Shown: in pieces, positions 1 through 7,960 of the stretch
Layout: every line of letters begins with the position of its first letter
How positions within the stretch are numbered: the stretch's first letter is position 1
NCBI GenBank assembly: GCA_018398765.1
Contig: JAHBMJ010002907.1
Location: forward strand, 1 to 10,000
Direction: 5' to 3'
Length of the DNA stretch: 10,000 nucleotides
From: Chromera velia
Taxonomy: Eukaryota > Sar > Chromeraceae
Program-made: the position numbers and the translations under genes
Notes under the pieces: generated by a model
Database searches by the model: none
What the model saw: the letters and a program-made list of their open reading frames with translations, nothing else
What the model was told of the DNA's origin: nothing

Positions 1-538
1 ATAGGCCTCCATTCATTGGGAGAAGGAGAGGCAGGGCCTTTAGGGACAGGGCAGATACGCAGCACATTCCAGGAGGGAGGCCAGCAAGCAAAGATATGCA
101 TACAATTAAACAAAACAAAAAGTAAAAACAAAGATATGCATACAATATCTGAACATACATAATGCATGTGTGCACCAAATTGTGTTCACCGCTGCCCACG
201 GAGATACCGAATCGTGAAGATGCAGAAGGAATAAACAAACCACGGCAAAAAGCACCCCTCCCTCCCCCACTCTTTTCTTTCTGTCAAATTGTGCACACAG
301 ACAGAGAGATTCAGATGAACCATTCTGAGGCACCTTTCCTGTCCGTTTCCTTTCTTTTGCTTCCAGACTGTCTCTCAAAATATCACGCTACAGGGAATAA
401 ATAAAAAATGATTAACAGAAAAAACGTGCATTTCTTTCGCCTCCTTTCATTTACCACAGGCCCTCCTTCTCCTCTCTTTTCCTTTCTCCTCTCCTCTTAA
501 TTCCCCCTTCCCTCCAATTCAGTAAGCATATTTACCCA
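1..538. other. 3' flank of ACSL
   Basis: No gene is supported here. An 18-bp direct repeat (CAAAGATATGCATACAAT) occurs at 89-106 and 129-146. A pyrimidine-rich tract spans about 431-520, so the ACSL 3' UTR would be purine-rich. No AATAAA was found on the minus strand; the AATAAATAAA at 393-404 is on the plus strand. Confidence 0.6.
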
Positions 539-867
539 TCAGCTGCCAATCTTCTGATACAGAGCATCGATTTGCGCTTTGAACCGCCGAAGTGCCACGT
601 GTCTCTTCAGCTTGAATCATTCGCTGTAGAGAAGGGGTCTGACGACAGAAAAATCGCTCTCGGTTTCTCGAACCCTTTCAGTTCTCCTGCCTTCCACGCT
701 GTCTGCATCTGTTCCAACACAGCAGCAACGAAGGCGGGATCCTCGCACAGGCACGCCATGCTCGAGCCCCCCTTTCCATTCTGCAAAGACCACTTCTTTG
801 CCTCATCGCCGTCTGGCACCGCGACCATCACGACGTGACTCTTGTCTGAGTACCCGTGCACGAACGC
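539..867 (-). CDS. ACSL exon 7: C-terminal domain, frame broken at its end
   Basis: After acceptor GCAG at 871-868, the exon encodes AFVHGYSDKSHVVMVAVPDG, continues to LKGFEKPRAIFLSSDPFSTAND, and then meets TGA at 609-607. Starting at 616, one base back, another frame reads FKLKRHVALRRFKAQIDAL, then YQKIGS and TGA at 541-539. This is the standard ACSL tail. The family normally has about five residues, LLTPT, between the two parts, and these are absent. The break therefore looks like a small deletion (length 1 mod 3, for example 16 nt) rather than an intron, since there is no room for one. Confidence 0.88.
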
Positions 868-3800
868 CTGCACGCACGCACACAAACTCACATGCAGCAG
901 ATACACAAAGACGATGAATTCATGGAAGGGCAAGGAGGAAGAGAAAAAACACATCGGGCCAACCCACATCAAAGTAAAGAGTGAATGAGGACGCGTCGCT
1001 GTCTGCATTGATTGCTGTGGTACCACTGCATGCCGTCAAGAGGGACCCCTGAGAGGACACTGTCAGGAGAGGACTGCAACACAATGCAATGCCCATTCGG
1101 TCCTCAACGAATCGAGAGCGCCTCCTCTCAATCAGCTGTGCATCCCCTAGCTGCCACTCCTTTACACAGGATGGATGGAAGGAAAAGACCGTGAGTGAAA
1201 CGGAGTGGATGGCCGAAATGCACTTGGAACAACAAGTGTCAATGAAGTACCCGGGACAAAGGTGTGCACTCCGTATGTAATTAACTCAAGTGAGACACCA
1301 GAATCGAGGCGAAGAAAATATTGTTCAGCCTGCAACATGCCGATACAAAAGAACAATTTCGGTCCTTTCCTGCCGACCTGTGTGTACCACAATAGATTCA
1401 CAAGAAAATTAACCCTTTTTTTGCTTTTTGTGCCTCCTCTGCCTCCCAACCATGCAGCCTTGCAACTGACTTGTGCCACAAGAGGCGCCTGAATCGAGAG
1501 GTTCTCTATTTTTTCTGGAGACACAAACTCCCCATGGCTGAGCTTGAAGATATTTTTCTTCCTGTCCACAACCCTGAGAGCCCCGTTCGGACACAAAACC
1601 CCAATGTCTCCAGTCCTGAACCACCCGTGCTCATCAAAGACCTCTCTCGTCTTCTCTGGGTCCCGGAAATACCCTGCAGGCAGCAGGCAGGTGAAGGTAT
1701 GGATTCATTTTCATACAGAATTCTTTTTCATACAGAATGAATCCATACTTGGAAGTGCCCTGCAGCAGCAGGCAGGTGAGTGTATGGATTCATTTCCATA
1801 CAGAATGAATCCATACTTGGAAGTGCCCTGCAGCAGCAGGGAGGTTAGGCGGAATAATGGTGAGGGACTGAATTCTAGATCATGAGAATAAGGTCGCTCG
1901 TAAGACTCAGTAGATCGAAAAGGACAGGCTGGTATTCTCCACGTCGGTGAGGTGACGTGAAAATATTAATTATTGTTTTCGAAGCACGCATGTGCATTCT
2001 CGTTACCCGTGAGAGTGACTGCACGGGAATATATTAATAGACCCTCGTGAGATCTCCAGCCAGAGTGTGACGGTGGAACCTGAACACTCCCTCTCTCCCT
2101 TCATGTACCACCGCCCCTCCCTCCCCACCCAGCCAGGCAGCTCCCCTCCGAGCCTCACCTGCACAAACCGCATTCCCTCTGAACCAAATCTCCCCTCTCG
2201 GCTGCAGTTCCCCCCTCTCGTTCGTGTCCATCACCGTGTAGCCCATCTCCTCCACGGACACCAGCTTCACCTCAGCGTGAGGAAGGACTCCGCCCACGTG
2301 ACCCACCTACAGCAAAGAAAGAAATCAAAGGTTGGTATCACAAAGGACGTGGCTGTCTCAGGCAGGCAGGGAAAGATGATGGATGCTTTTCCTCTTCTCT
2401 TCTCTTGTCTTGTCGATCGCTGAACGAACAAAACGATCATTTGGCAGAATTTGGGTCTATTTCTTCCTTTTGTCCCGGGCTCTTTTCTCCCTTCCTCCCT
2501 GCCTGCCTGCCTGCCTGTGTGCCGCAATTAAGGAAACGAAACGAGAGAGACCCCACGTGAAGGGCGCCTCTGAAGGACACAGATGAGAAAGGGAAGAGCA
2601 CGGAGGATTGATCTACAGAGACATGCATGCAACAAATACAAGCAGGCCTGAGTTCAGCTAGGGAAGGGGTGCATTTGACTTTGCAGCAGAATTAAGTGAT
2701 TTGCGTACGCTTTCATCCACTTTTGTGTCTGTCTGTCTGTCTGTCTGTCTGAGGAACAGATGGATCTACTAGTGCATCGATACGACCACGTTGCTTTCTT
2801 TCGTTGATTCTACGCGGACCTGAGGGTTGAATTGTGAGCGCATTTATTGCGCTCCTGTATGAAAGTGAATGCACGGACCTGAGGGTCGAATCGCGAGGCC
2901 ACACAGGTGGCTGCACAGGTCTCAGTCAACCCGTACCTGCAAACGGAAATTCAATTTGAAACAGAAAAAGCGAGGGAAAGAGAGAGACATAGACCAGTTA
3001 CTTTACCGCAGTGACGATAAATTTCGCAAACAAGGCAGCACTAGAAGCAAAGCAGAGAACAAGTAGTCAGTATGAAGAAGTCTCCAGACGAACGGGAGCG
3101 CATAAAGAGACAGTGACAGGGGCAGATATAGAAACACACCCCTAGGGGCATGCAAGGTCAACAGAGATGTGCAGAGATTCAGGGGGAGTGTTTGGGAGGG
3201 CAAGCGGAAGTGCCACGCTGCGTTGACAAGCTCTCACCCCCGAAAGCAAGAGCGAGGCAGGCATGCATGCACATAGCTTAACAGAAAAGGAGAGCAGATG
3301 GTTGCAGAAGAATGCTCGTAGATGAACAAACCAGTCACCCGACCGACCCTTCTAGAATAGGGCAACAGAGGACAACTTTGAGGAATTCATGGACGTTGGG
3401 GGCGAGGGGGGCGCTTCCTGTTGCCATCAGCTTCACTCGTCCCCCCAGTGCCAATTGGGTTTCTCTAAAGACTGCACTGTCAAGGAAAGACTGTGGGAAC
3501 CCAGATCCCCTCAGCTTGCTTGTCTGCAGAATCATGTAGACATGAACATCATGGCGGGTGCTTACATGTGCACGTACATCTACACATATGCATTTAGTGG
3601 CAAAGTCTAACGTGCAAAACTGGAGCCCCGAACACCAAAAGGGGCAAGGGGAGAGCAAAAAGAACCAAAACATCATGTCTGAATCAATCAGATTTGCTTC
3701 CTTTGAAACCAGAACGAAAAACCAGGACCGACCTTATAGGTGACGGCGGTGTTGAAGACCATTTGTTTCCACCAAGCCTGTCTCTTCACTTTGGCACTCA

Positions 3801-4173
3801 CTTTGTCGAAGATCCGGTTGTACAGTCTGGGCACACTGATGAAGAGGGTAGGCTGCAAAAGAACCGCGTCCTCCAGGAGCTTCTGCATTTCCCCCCCATA
3901 GAAGCCAATCCGCGCACCTGTATGAGTCATCGCTCTGTGTTGTGTGTGTATGTGACAACTAAATTAACGTGATTTCCAAATACACACATAAGTGCACACG
4001 CAGATTCACATACCTATGCGTGGAGGTGAATGCACGCATGCTCACATATTGACGGACACACAAACAGTCAGATACCTAGCCACACACATGCGTACATACA
4101 TGTACAGAGAGAGGGAGAGAGAACGAGAGAAAGAAAGAGAGAGGGAGAGAGAGAGAGGATCAGAGAGAGAGAG

Positions 4174-4236
<63 letters not shown>

Positions 4237-5340
4237 TAGATAGAGACATGATGAATGACCATAAGCGTGCGAAAAGAAGACGACAAACGTGTATGCGAAC
4301 AAGAGGTCGAAAGCCAAAATGCAAAGGGACACTGCAGCAAGGAGATCACAATGAATGATGGTGCAGATGGCAGCGCAGCACCGTGCGTGACACACTCACC
4401 CTTACAGATCACATACTCAACCACAAGTCTCTCAAACGAGTGCGCCAGAGGGAGGTAGGAGAGGTGCACATCATCCTGGGAGATCACCAACCCCCCCCCC
4501 TCCTCCTCAGCCTCAGCAGCAATGTCCAGGGCAGCGATGTTGGAGGCAAAGCACCTATGGGGAAGCATCGCTCCCTTGGGGGTCCCTGAAGTGCCGCTGG
4601 TGTAGCACACCGTGTTGATATCTTCTGTATCAGACGGGACGGACGGGGTTCTTGGCCCCAATTGCAATGACTTCGGACATCGTCATGATTCTCAGCCCTA
4701 GTTCTTCTGCTTTTTTCTTCGTCTCTTCACTTGGAACGTCAAACAGAATTGCAAGCTCAAGAGAGGGACAGTCAGGCTTCGCTGCAATGAGTGCGTTGAG
4801 GCTGTTTCCTTCCACGCACACGGTCTTCAACCTCGTTTGATTGATCACGAACCGCACCGTGTCAGGCCCCAGAATCTCATACAGAGGAACCACACTGAAC
4901 GCCTGGCGGTACCCAGCCAGAGCTGCAACCAGCCACTCTTCCCTATTTCGAGAGAAGATCCCGAGGAAAGAGAACCCCGAGGCTCGCTGTTCATCGTCGA
5001 AGGAAAGGAAGGGACACGCCTCCAGAGACACCAAACCTGCTGCAAAGCTGTCTGCATCCTTTCCAACCTCATCGTAAGTCCGCCAAGCAAATTCCCCCAA
5101 ACTTCCGTCTCCCTTCTTCATGCGGGACCCTGTGAAGTGCTGCGACCCATGTCTCTCTCTAGCAGCTGCAAACCACTCCCAACTTGTCCTCAGGGGCGTT
5201 CCGTCAGGTCCGCAGGGGTGTGAGGCCAATTCCCCGTCTCGGCAGTGAACGGACCTGTACGGGCGCGTGTGCTGGGGCCCCGCCGGATCCTCTTCCGACG
5301 GTTTCGCGTACACAATCGGACGCGTCTGTCCCACTCCCAT
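539..5340 (-). CDS. ACSL: Long-chain acyl-CoA synthetase (ACSL family), seven exons, two frame breaks
   Basis: The product would join a long-chain fatty acid to coenzyme A using ATP (fatty acid to acyl-AMP to acyl-CoA), supplying lipid synthesis or beta-oxidation. Exons on the minus strand are 5340-4400, 3917-3733, 3490-3348, 2936-2879, 2306-2159, 1673-1471 and 867-539; all six introns are GT-AG and all phases match. In order (numbered with the first break bypassed) I see the P-loop YTSGTSGTPKG (246-256), the A motif YGLTET (424-429), RTGDIG (511-516) and DRKKNIFKL (528-536). The total of about 645-668 residues fits the family (about 650-700). The ATG at 5340 has A at -3 and G at +4 and is the first in-frame ATG after a stop at 5425-5427. 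No PTS1 tripeptide ends the protein. The frame is broken near 4630-4648 and near 607-621, so as written it yields only 236 residues. It may be a pseudogene or carry sequence errors. Family identity is near certain; functional status is not. Confidence 0.93.
868..1470 (-). other. ACSL intron 6
   Basis: At 603 nt this is the longest intron of the gene, donor GTCAGT and acceptor GCAG. I see no repeat array or coding signal in it. Confidence 0.8.
1471..1673 (-). CDS. ACSL exon 6: FACS signature and hinge
   Basis: Joined to the G of exon 5, it encodes GYFRDPEKTREVFDEHGWF, RTGDIG, CPNGALRVVDRKKNIFKL, then HGEFVSPEKIENLSI and APLVAQ. These form the fatty-acyl-CoA synthetase signature, including the Asp of TGD that binds the ribose and the DRKK hinge. 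It is 203 nt long and ends CAA before donor GTCAGT, phase 0. The acceptor region is duplicated twice in the adjoining intron. Confidence 0.95.
1665..1846 (-). repeat. Three-copy direct repeat spanning the exon 6 acceptor
   Basis: Copies begin at 1665 (86 bp), 1751 (68 bp) and 1819 (partial). Each starts GGAARTRCCCTGCAG and continues with CAGCAGGCAGGTGA or a variant. The first copy contains the real acceptor and the first bases of exon 6. Copies 1 and 2 also contain a perfect 13-bp inverted repeat, GTATGGATTCATT with AATGAATCCATAC, at 1697-1709/1736-1748 and 1782-1794/1804-1816. Confidence 0.9.
1674..2158 (-). other. ACSL intron 5
   Basis: This 485-nt intron has a 3' part built from direct repeats of the acceptor region (1665-1846) and an AT-rich segment near 1960-2040. 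No coding signal was seen. Confidence 0.8.
2159..2306 (-). CDS. ACSL exon 5
   Basis: After acceptor TAG at 2309-2307, the exon encodes VGHVGGVLPHAEVKLVSV, then NERGELQPRGEIWFRGNAVCA. The segment GHVGG.LP..E.KL and the PRGEI..RG motif are typical of ACSLs, just upstream of the hinge region. It is 148 nt long and ends GCAG before donor GTGAGG, phase 1. Confidence 0.93.
2307..2878 (-). other. ACSL intron 4
   Basis: This 572-nt intron holds two tetranucleotide microsatellites, a TGCATGCA at 2624-2631, and a diverged copy of the exon 4 end with its donor at 2815-2837. A 7-bp hairpin (GAGCGCA, 5-nt loop) lies at 2836-2854. Confidence 0.8.
2724..2751 (+). repeat. (CTGT)n microsatellite
   Basis: Six to seven consecutive CTGT units lie in ACSL intron 4. 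A shorter (CCTG)n tract lies at 2496-2516 in the same intron. Confidence 0.9.
2879..2936 (-). CDS. ACSL exon 4: 58-nt micro-exon with YGLTE motif
   Basis: This short exon has no long open frame of its own and was found from the gap in homology. After acceptor AG at 2938-2937, its first base completes the split Gly and the remaining 57 bases encode YGLTETCAATCVASRFDPQ. YGLTE is the adenylate-forming family A motif that contacts the adenine and Mg-ATP. It ends CAG before donor GTCCGT, phase 0, which joins exactly to exon 5. Confidence 0.9.
2937..3347 (-). other. ACSL intron 3
   Basis: This 411-nt GT-AG intron is purine-rich on the plus strand and contains a TGCATGCA site at 3264-3271. No coding signal was found in it. 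Confidence 0.8.
3348..3490 (-). CDS. ACSL exon 3
   Basis: The exon follows CACAG at 3495-3491 and opens SFLDSAVFRETQ, then LGGRVKLMATGSAPLAPNV, the conserved GGR...TGSAPL block. It ends with CPILEG, the last Gly codon being split (phase 2), before donor GTCGGT at 3347-3342. A second donor, GTGACT, lies 9 nt downstream in the same phase and would add three residues. Family conservation of EGYG.TE favours the upstream one. Confidence 0.92.
3733..3917 (-). CDS. ACSL exon 2
   Basis: The exon follows acceptor AG at 3919-3918. With the G from exon 1 it encodes GARIGFYGGEM, then LLQPTLFISVPRLYNRIFDKV. This is the classic ACSL segment in which a helix leads to the conserved VPRL.NR.FD motif. It ends TYK before donor GTCGGT, phase 0, and is 185 nt long. 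The next intron (3732-3491, 242 nt) is the shortest in the gene. Confidence 0.93.
3918..4399 (-). other. ACSL intron 1
   Basis: This 482-nt GT-AG intron contains a long (GA)n-type microsatellite on the plus strand, hence CT-rich in the transcript, and a stretch of CA-rich sequence. The Arg-Glu-rich and Ser-Leu-rich frames crossing it are by-products of the repeat. Confidence 0.85.
4105..4240 (+). repeat. Imperfect (GA)n microsatellite
   Basis: About 135 bases of GAGA, interrupted by single A, G and C changes, lie within ACSL intron 1. In the ACSL transcript this is an uninterrupted pyrimidine-rich tract, starting about 160 nt after the 5' splice site. Confidence 0.95.
4400..5340 (-). CDS. 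ACSL exon 1: N-terminal region and ATP-binding P-loop
   Basis: This exon covers about the first 313 residues. It begins MGVGQTRP and runs through a substrate-side region with the segment FSRNREEWL, typical of ACSLs. After KNPVRPV the frame meets TGA at 4632-4630. The +1 frame continues directly with DTEDIN, then CYTSGTSGTPKGAM (P-loop at 4572-4604), then LSYLPLAHSFERLV, another family motif. The exon ends AAGG before donor GTGAGT at 4399-4394, phase 1. A run of ten C on the plus strand (4491-4500) encodes consecutive glycines and is in frame here. Confidence 0.9.
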
Positions 5341-5950
5341 CTTGAAGAGGGAGACAAAATTCAACGCCCTTGTCACTCTAGTCCGATGGTTATCAGTCTG
5401 CCAAACAATTAATGGCTTGCGAAGTCAGACCGATCGACCAAGCCACGCACGAAGAGAGGATGCGACAAGAAGAAAATGGAGTAGCAGTAATGAAAACCAG
5501 AACTCAACCCAACGATTCCTCACTGCAGAGCAGCGATAGCATTTCAAAAGAATAGAATCGATCAACCGAATTTCATGCCAGACCAGTATCAGACCAGTAG
5601 CCGATCGAGACGCCGGAGACGAGAGGAGACATACGTGAGATGCATGCATGAGACGAAAAAAAGGCCGCCCGCCGCCCGCCCCCCGGTCGCGCGCCCCCCC
5701 ATGCATGCATATATGCGCATGCAGCCCTCAGATGCCCTCAGTGCGCGTCTGCAGCTAGGAGACGGCAAGACATCCGTGAATGCAGGATACCCCCTTCGGG
5801 GGTATGCCGGGGCCCTGAAGAGAGAGTTCCATACGTGCGTCGATTTCAATACTTCAAGTTAAGTTGGAGGGGATGCAAGTAAACTAGATCGACCCATACG
5901 TACCCATACGTGCAAACAGAGTGAGTGACATAAAGAGAAACAAAACGGCG
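5341..5950 (-). promoter_or_regulatory. 5' UTR and probable promoter region of ACSL
   Basis: This is the region directly upstream of the ACSL start. It contains two TGCATGCA octamers (5641-5648, 5702-5709), four CATACGT motifs (5630, 5830, 5895, 5905) and a GC-rich tract at 5661-5698. A hairpin lies at 5787-5805, with ATACCCCC pairing GGGGGTAT around a 3-nt loop. TGCATGCA is an AP2-factor site in Apicomplexa. A promoter role is inferred from position and motif clustering; no transcription start can be seen. Confidence 0.4.
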
Positions 5951-6877
5951 TTCTTATATCGTTATCATACCACGAAGATTGAAGAAGAGCTTTGAGAGGA
6001 GAGGAAAGAGGAAGGACAAGAAGAGCGGATTCAACACCTAACTGTCATCCACGTCACTCATCCACGGTCACTGCCAGTTTTATGAATTCGATTATAGTTT
6101 GCATCAAATTTTTTTATTGTAATTAAAAGTTATAGTTTTGCTGATTAGAAGAAAAAAAATATAAAAAATGATAAACAAAATGTCTAATGTTTGACTAGTT
6201 ATAATGTGACAATGTGGTAGCTTTGATACAAACAATTCAAAGTCAGGCACCGACAGGAAGCCTGCATAGGCGGTTTCTGATGCACAGACGGCACAGCACC
6301 ATCTTCGCAATGACTTGGGCAGATCACATTTGCGTGTTTCTACCATTGCTTTCATGATCTCTGAATGTCAAGGCCTACGTGGAAAGTTAAGGCAGTGCAC
6401 ACGTCTTTTCAGTCGGCACAAAGCATATCCTACACGCCAGTGAACAAAAAACGATGTCTGGACATATACGATACCGATGAAAAGGATGGTCAACATGCGT
6501 CGACAGAGAGTTATGAGAGAGGTGGCCAGTATAGATTCTGAAATGGAACAGAGCGAAATGGGCAAAAATGATGATTGAGGGTTTTTTCATACATGCCGTG
6601 TCCCCATATATGAGAGGCAGATCTAACCTAGTTTGTCGATTTGTTCCATCCTAAGATAGAAATTGCAGGGCATGAGGTTCCGGAGGAAAGAGGCAGGCAG
6701 ACATGAGGGCATGAAAGATGCAGGTATGAAGGAGAAGAGCAGGCAGACAAAAAGGATTGTAGGAGACATAGGTAGGAGAAGACTCAGACATACAAGATGC
6801 CTAATGCAGGCGTATAAATAAGCGTACGTATTCCTGCATGAGTGAAAATTTAAAGTGTAACGTGAGTTCAAAAAGGC
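5951..6877. other. Intergenic, partly AT-rich, no gene seen
   Basis: A markedly AT-rich block lies at about 6075-6240. The open frames here are under 85 codons, lack recognisable motifs and show no splice-linked partners. I see nothing else that I can support. Confidence 0.5.
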
Positions 6878-7009
6878 GAGTAGTAGAAATGCAGAGACAC
6901 CGAAATCATTGGAAGGTGCAGGGACAATTGTGGGTAGAGAAAGGTTGAGTAGTGAAATCGTAGAGACGTCAAAACCAGTGGACGGTGCAGGGACAATTGC
7001 GGTTAGACA
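6878..7009. repeat. 69-bp diverged direct repeat pair
   Basis: 6878-6940 and 6947-7009 align at an offset of 69, sharing GAGTAGT at the start and the exact core GGTGCAGGGACAATTG (6915-6930 and 6984-6999). No coding potential was seen. Confidence 0.8.
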
Positions 7010-7148
7010 GAGCTCTAGTAAGGCCGAACGTAGTTATATGGGGAAGCACGCGCAGCGGCAGCCGCCTCTTCATGCCAGTTTATAAGTGTACACCGTCTGC
7101 TGTAGTATATGGATCTGGTTCTTTGACGACCACGAGTGCTACCAGGCC

Positions 7149-7373
7149 CAGACTGACACATAATATTTACACAAGGCTGTTCAATTTCAGCACATGTTGC
7201 CGTGTCTCTGCAATAGCGACTTCAGTACAATAACTCCAACCGGGCACAACGAAAGGTACGAGTTCTATCGGCAGACTGATATATAGTGTTTGTACAATGT
7301 TTAGCATGTGACGCAGCGTTTTTGCAGTAGCGACTGCAGTACTCCAACCGGGCACGCCGAAATGTACGAGTAC
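7149..7373. repeat. Diverged direct repeat pair of about 100-117 bp
   Basis: Copies at 7149-7265 and 7272-7373 each start CAGACTGA. They share AGCGACT.CAGTA and CTCCAACCGGGCAC (7234-7247, 7342-7355), then GTACGAG. An open frame across it on the minus strand reads as a protein repeat only because the DNA is repeated. Confidence 0.8.
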
Positions 7374-7660
7374 CGGTGGATCCAGCTTGGCATAAAAGGT
7401 CATGTAGTCATGAGGCGAAAGTCAGATATTTCTGTGACTTAGAGATATTTATCACTAAATGATAACAGCGATTATGTGCGGATAAACAACGACTTTGCAC
7501 AGTAGAAAGCGAGCGAGCAAGCAATGAGTTTTTTGAGTAGAGACTGGGCACTTGCATTGAAGTGATGGCTTTCCTGTTTGACGTACATAGGGCCGGACAT
7601 CTGCGAGGCGGACGCGATCGTCAAGTATGCATGATTATATGATACCGGGTAGATGGATCA
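7374..7660. other. Intergenic, no feature seen
   Basis: Unstructured sequence lies between two repeat clusters. No gene, hairpin or repeat could be supported. Confidence 0.4.
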
Positions 7661-7960
7661 ATGACATGGATCCCACAAAAATTAAAATCCACCCATAAGT
7701 GTGATGGCATGGATCCCACAAAAATTAAAATCCGCCCGCGACTGGCATGTTACGGATCTGCATGGATCCCACCTGCATGCATGCGTGAAACATGACAGGC
7801 TAAGCTGACGTTGAAATGTTACACGATTTTGTAGGGTGCACGGGGGGGTAATATTAACCACACCGTCATAGATCCGCATGGATCCCACCTGCATGCATGC
7901 GTGAAACATGATACGCTAAGCTGACGTTGAGCGGACGTTGAAATGTCACGCGATTTCATA
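7661..7960. repeat. Repeat cluster built on CATGGATCCCAC modules
   Basis: CATGGATCCCAC occurs at 7665, 7708, 7761 and 7877. The first two copies sit in a 34-bp repeat at offset 43 (7661-7694, 7704-7737). The last two sit in a longer repeat at 7754-7830 and 7870-7957, offset 116, which includes CCTGCATGCATGCGTGAAAC and GCTAAGCTGACGTTGA. The second of these has an 11-bp internal duplication. This may be decayed mobile-element sequence, but no transposase or terminal structure is visible. Confidence 0.85.
7825..7855. repeat. Dispersed block, copy A
   Basis: The 25 bp at 7831-7855 (GTAGGGTGCACGGGGGGG then TAATATT) recur exactly at 8536-8560, with a near-identical GATTT. prefix. Confidence 0.9.

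Noticed and set aside
2815-2897. GGGTCGAATC resembling a tRNA T-loop
   Set aside because: No acceptor, D or anticodon stems fit around it; the sequence is the coding end of ACSL exon 4 and its copy.
3992-4667. Open frames rich in Arg-Glu or Ser-Leu on both strands
   Set aside because: They are translations of the (GA)n microsatellite in ACSL intron 1; only the part 4667-4400 on the minus strand is real coding.
6104-6355. Short Cys-rich minus-strand frame (about 80 codons)
   Set aside because: The cysteines do not form a known zinc-finger spacing and the frame ends in AT-rich low-complexity sequence.
7167-7403. Minus-strand frame with an apparent protein repeat (VPGWS twice)
   Set aside because: The repetition follows from the DNA duplication at 7149-7373; there is no codon-level sign of selection that I can see.
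7661-7960. Possible CRISPR-like array
   Set aside because: Spacing and repeat lengths are irregular, copies diverge, and the window is clearly a eukaryotic nuclear genome.
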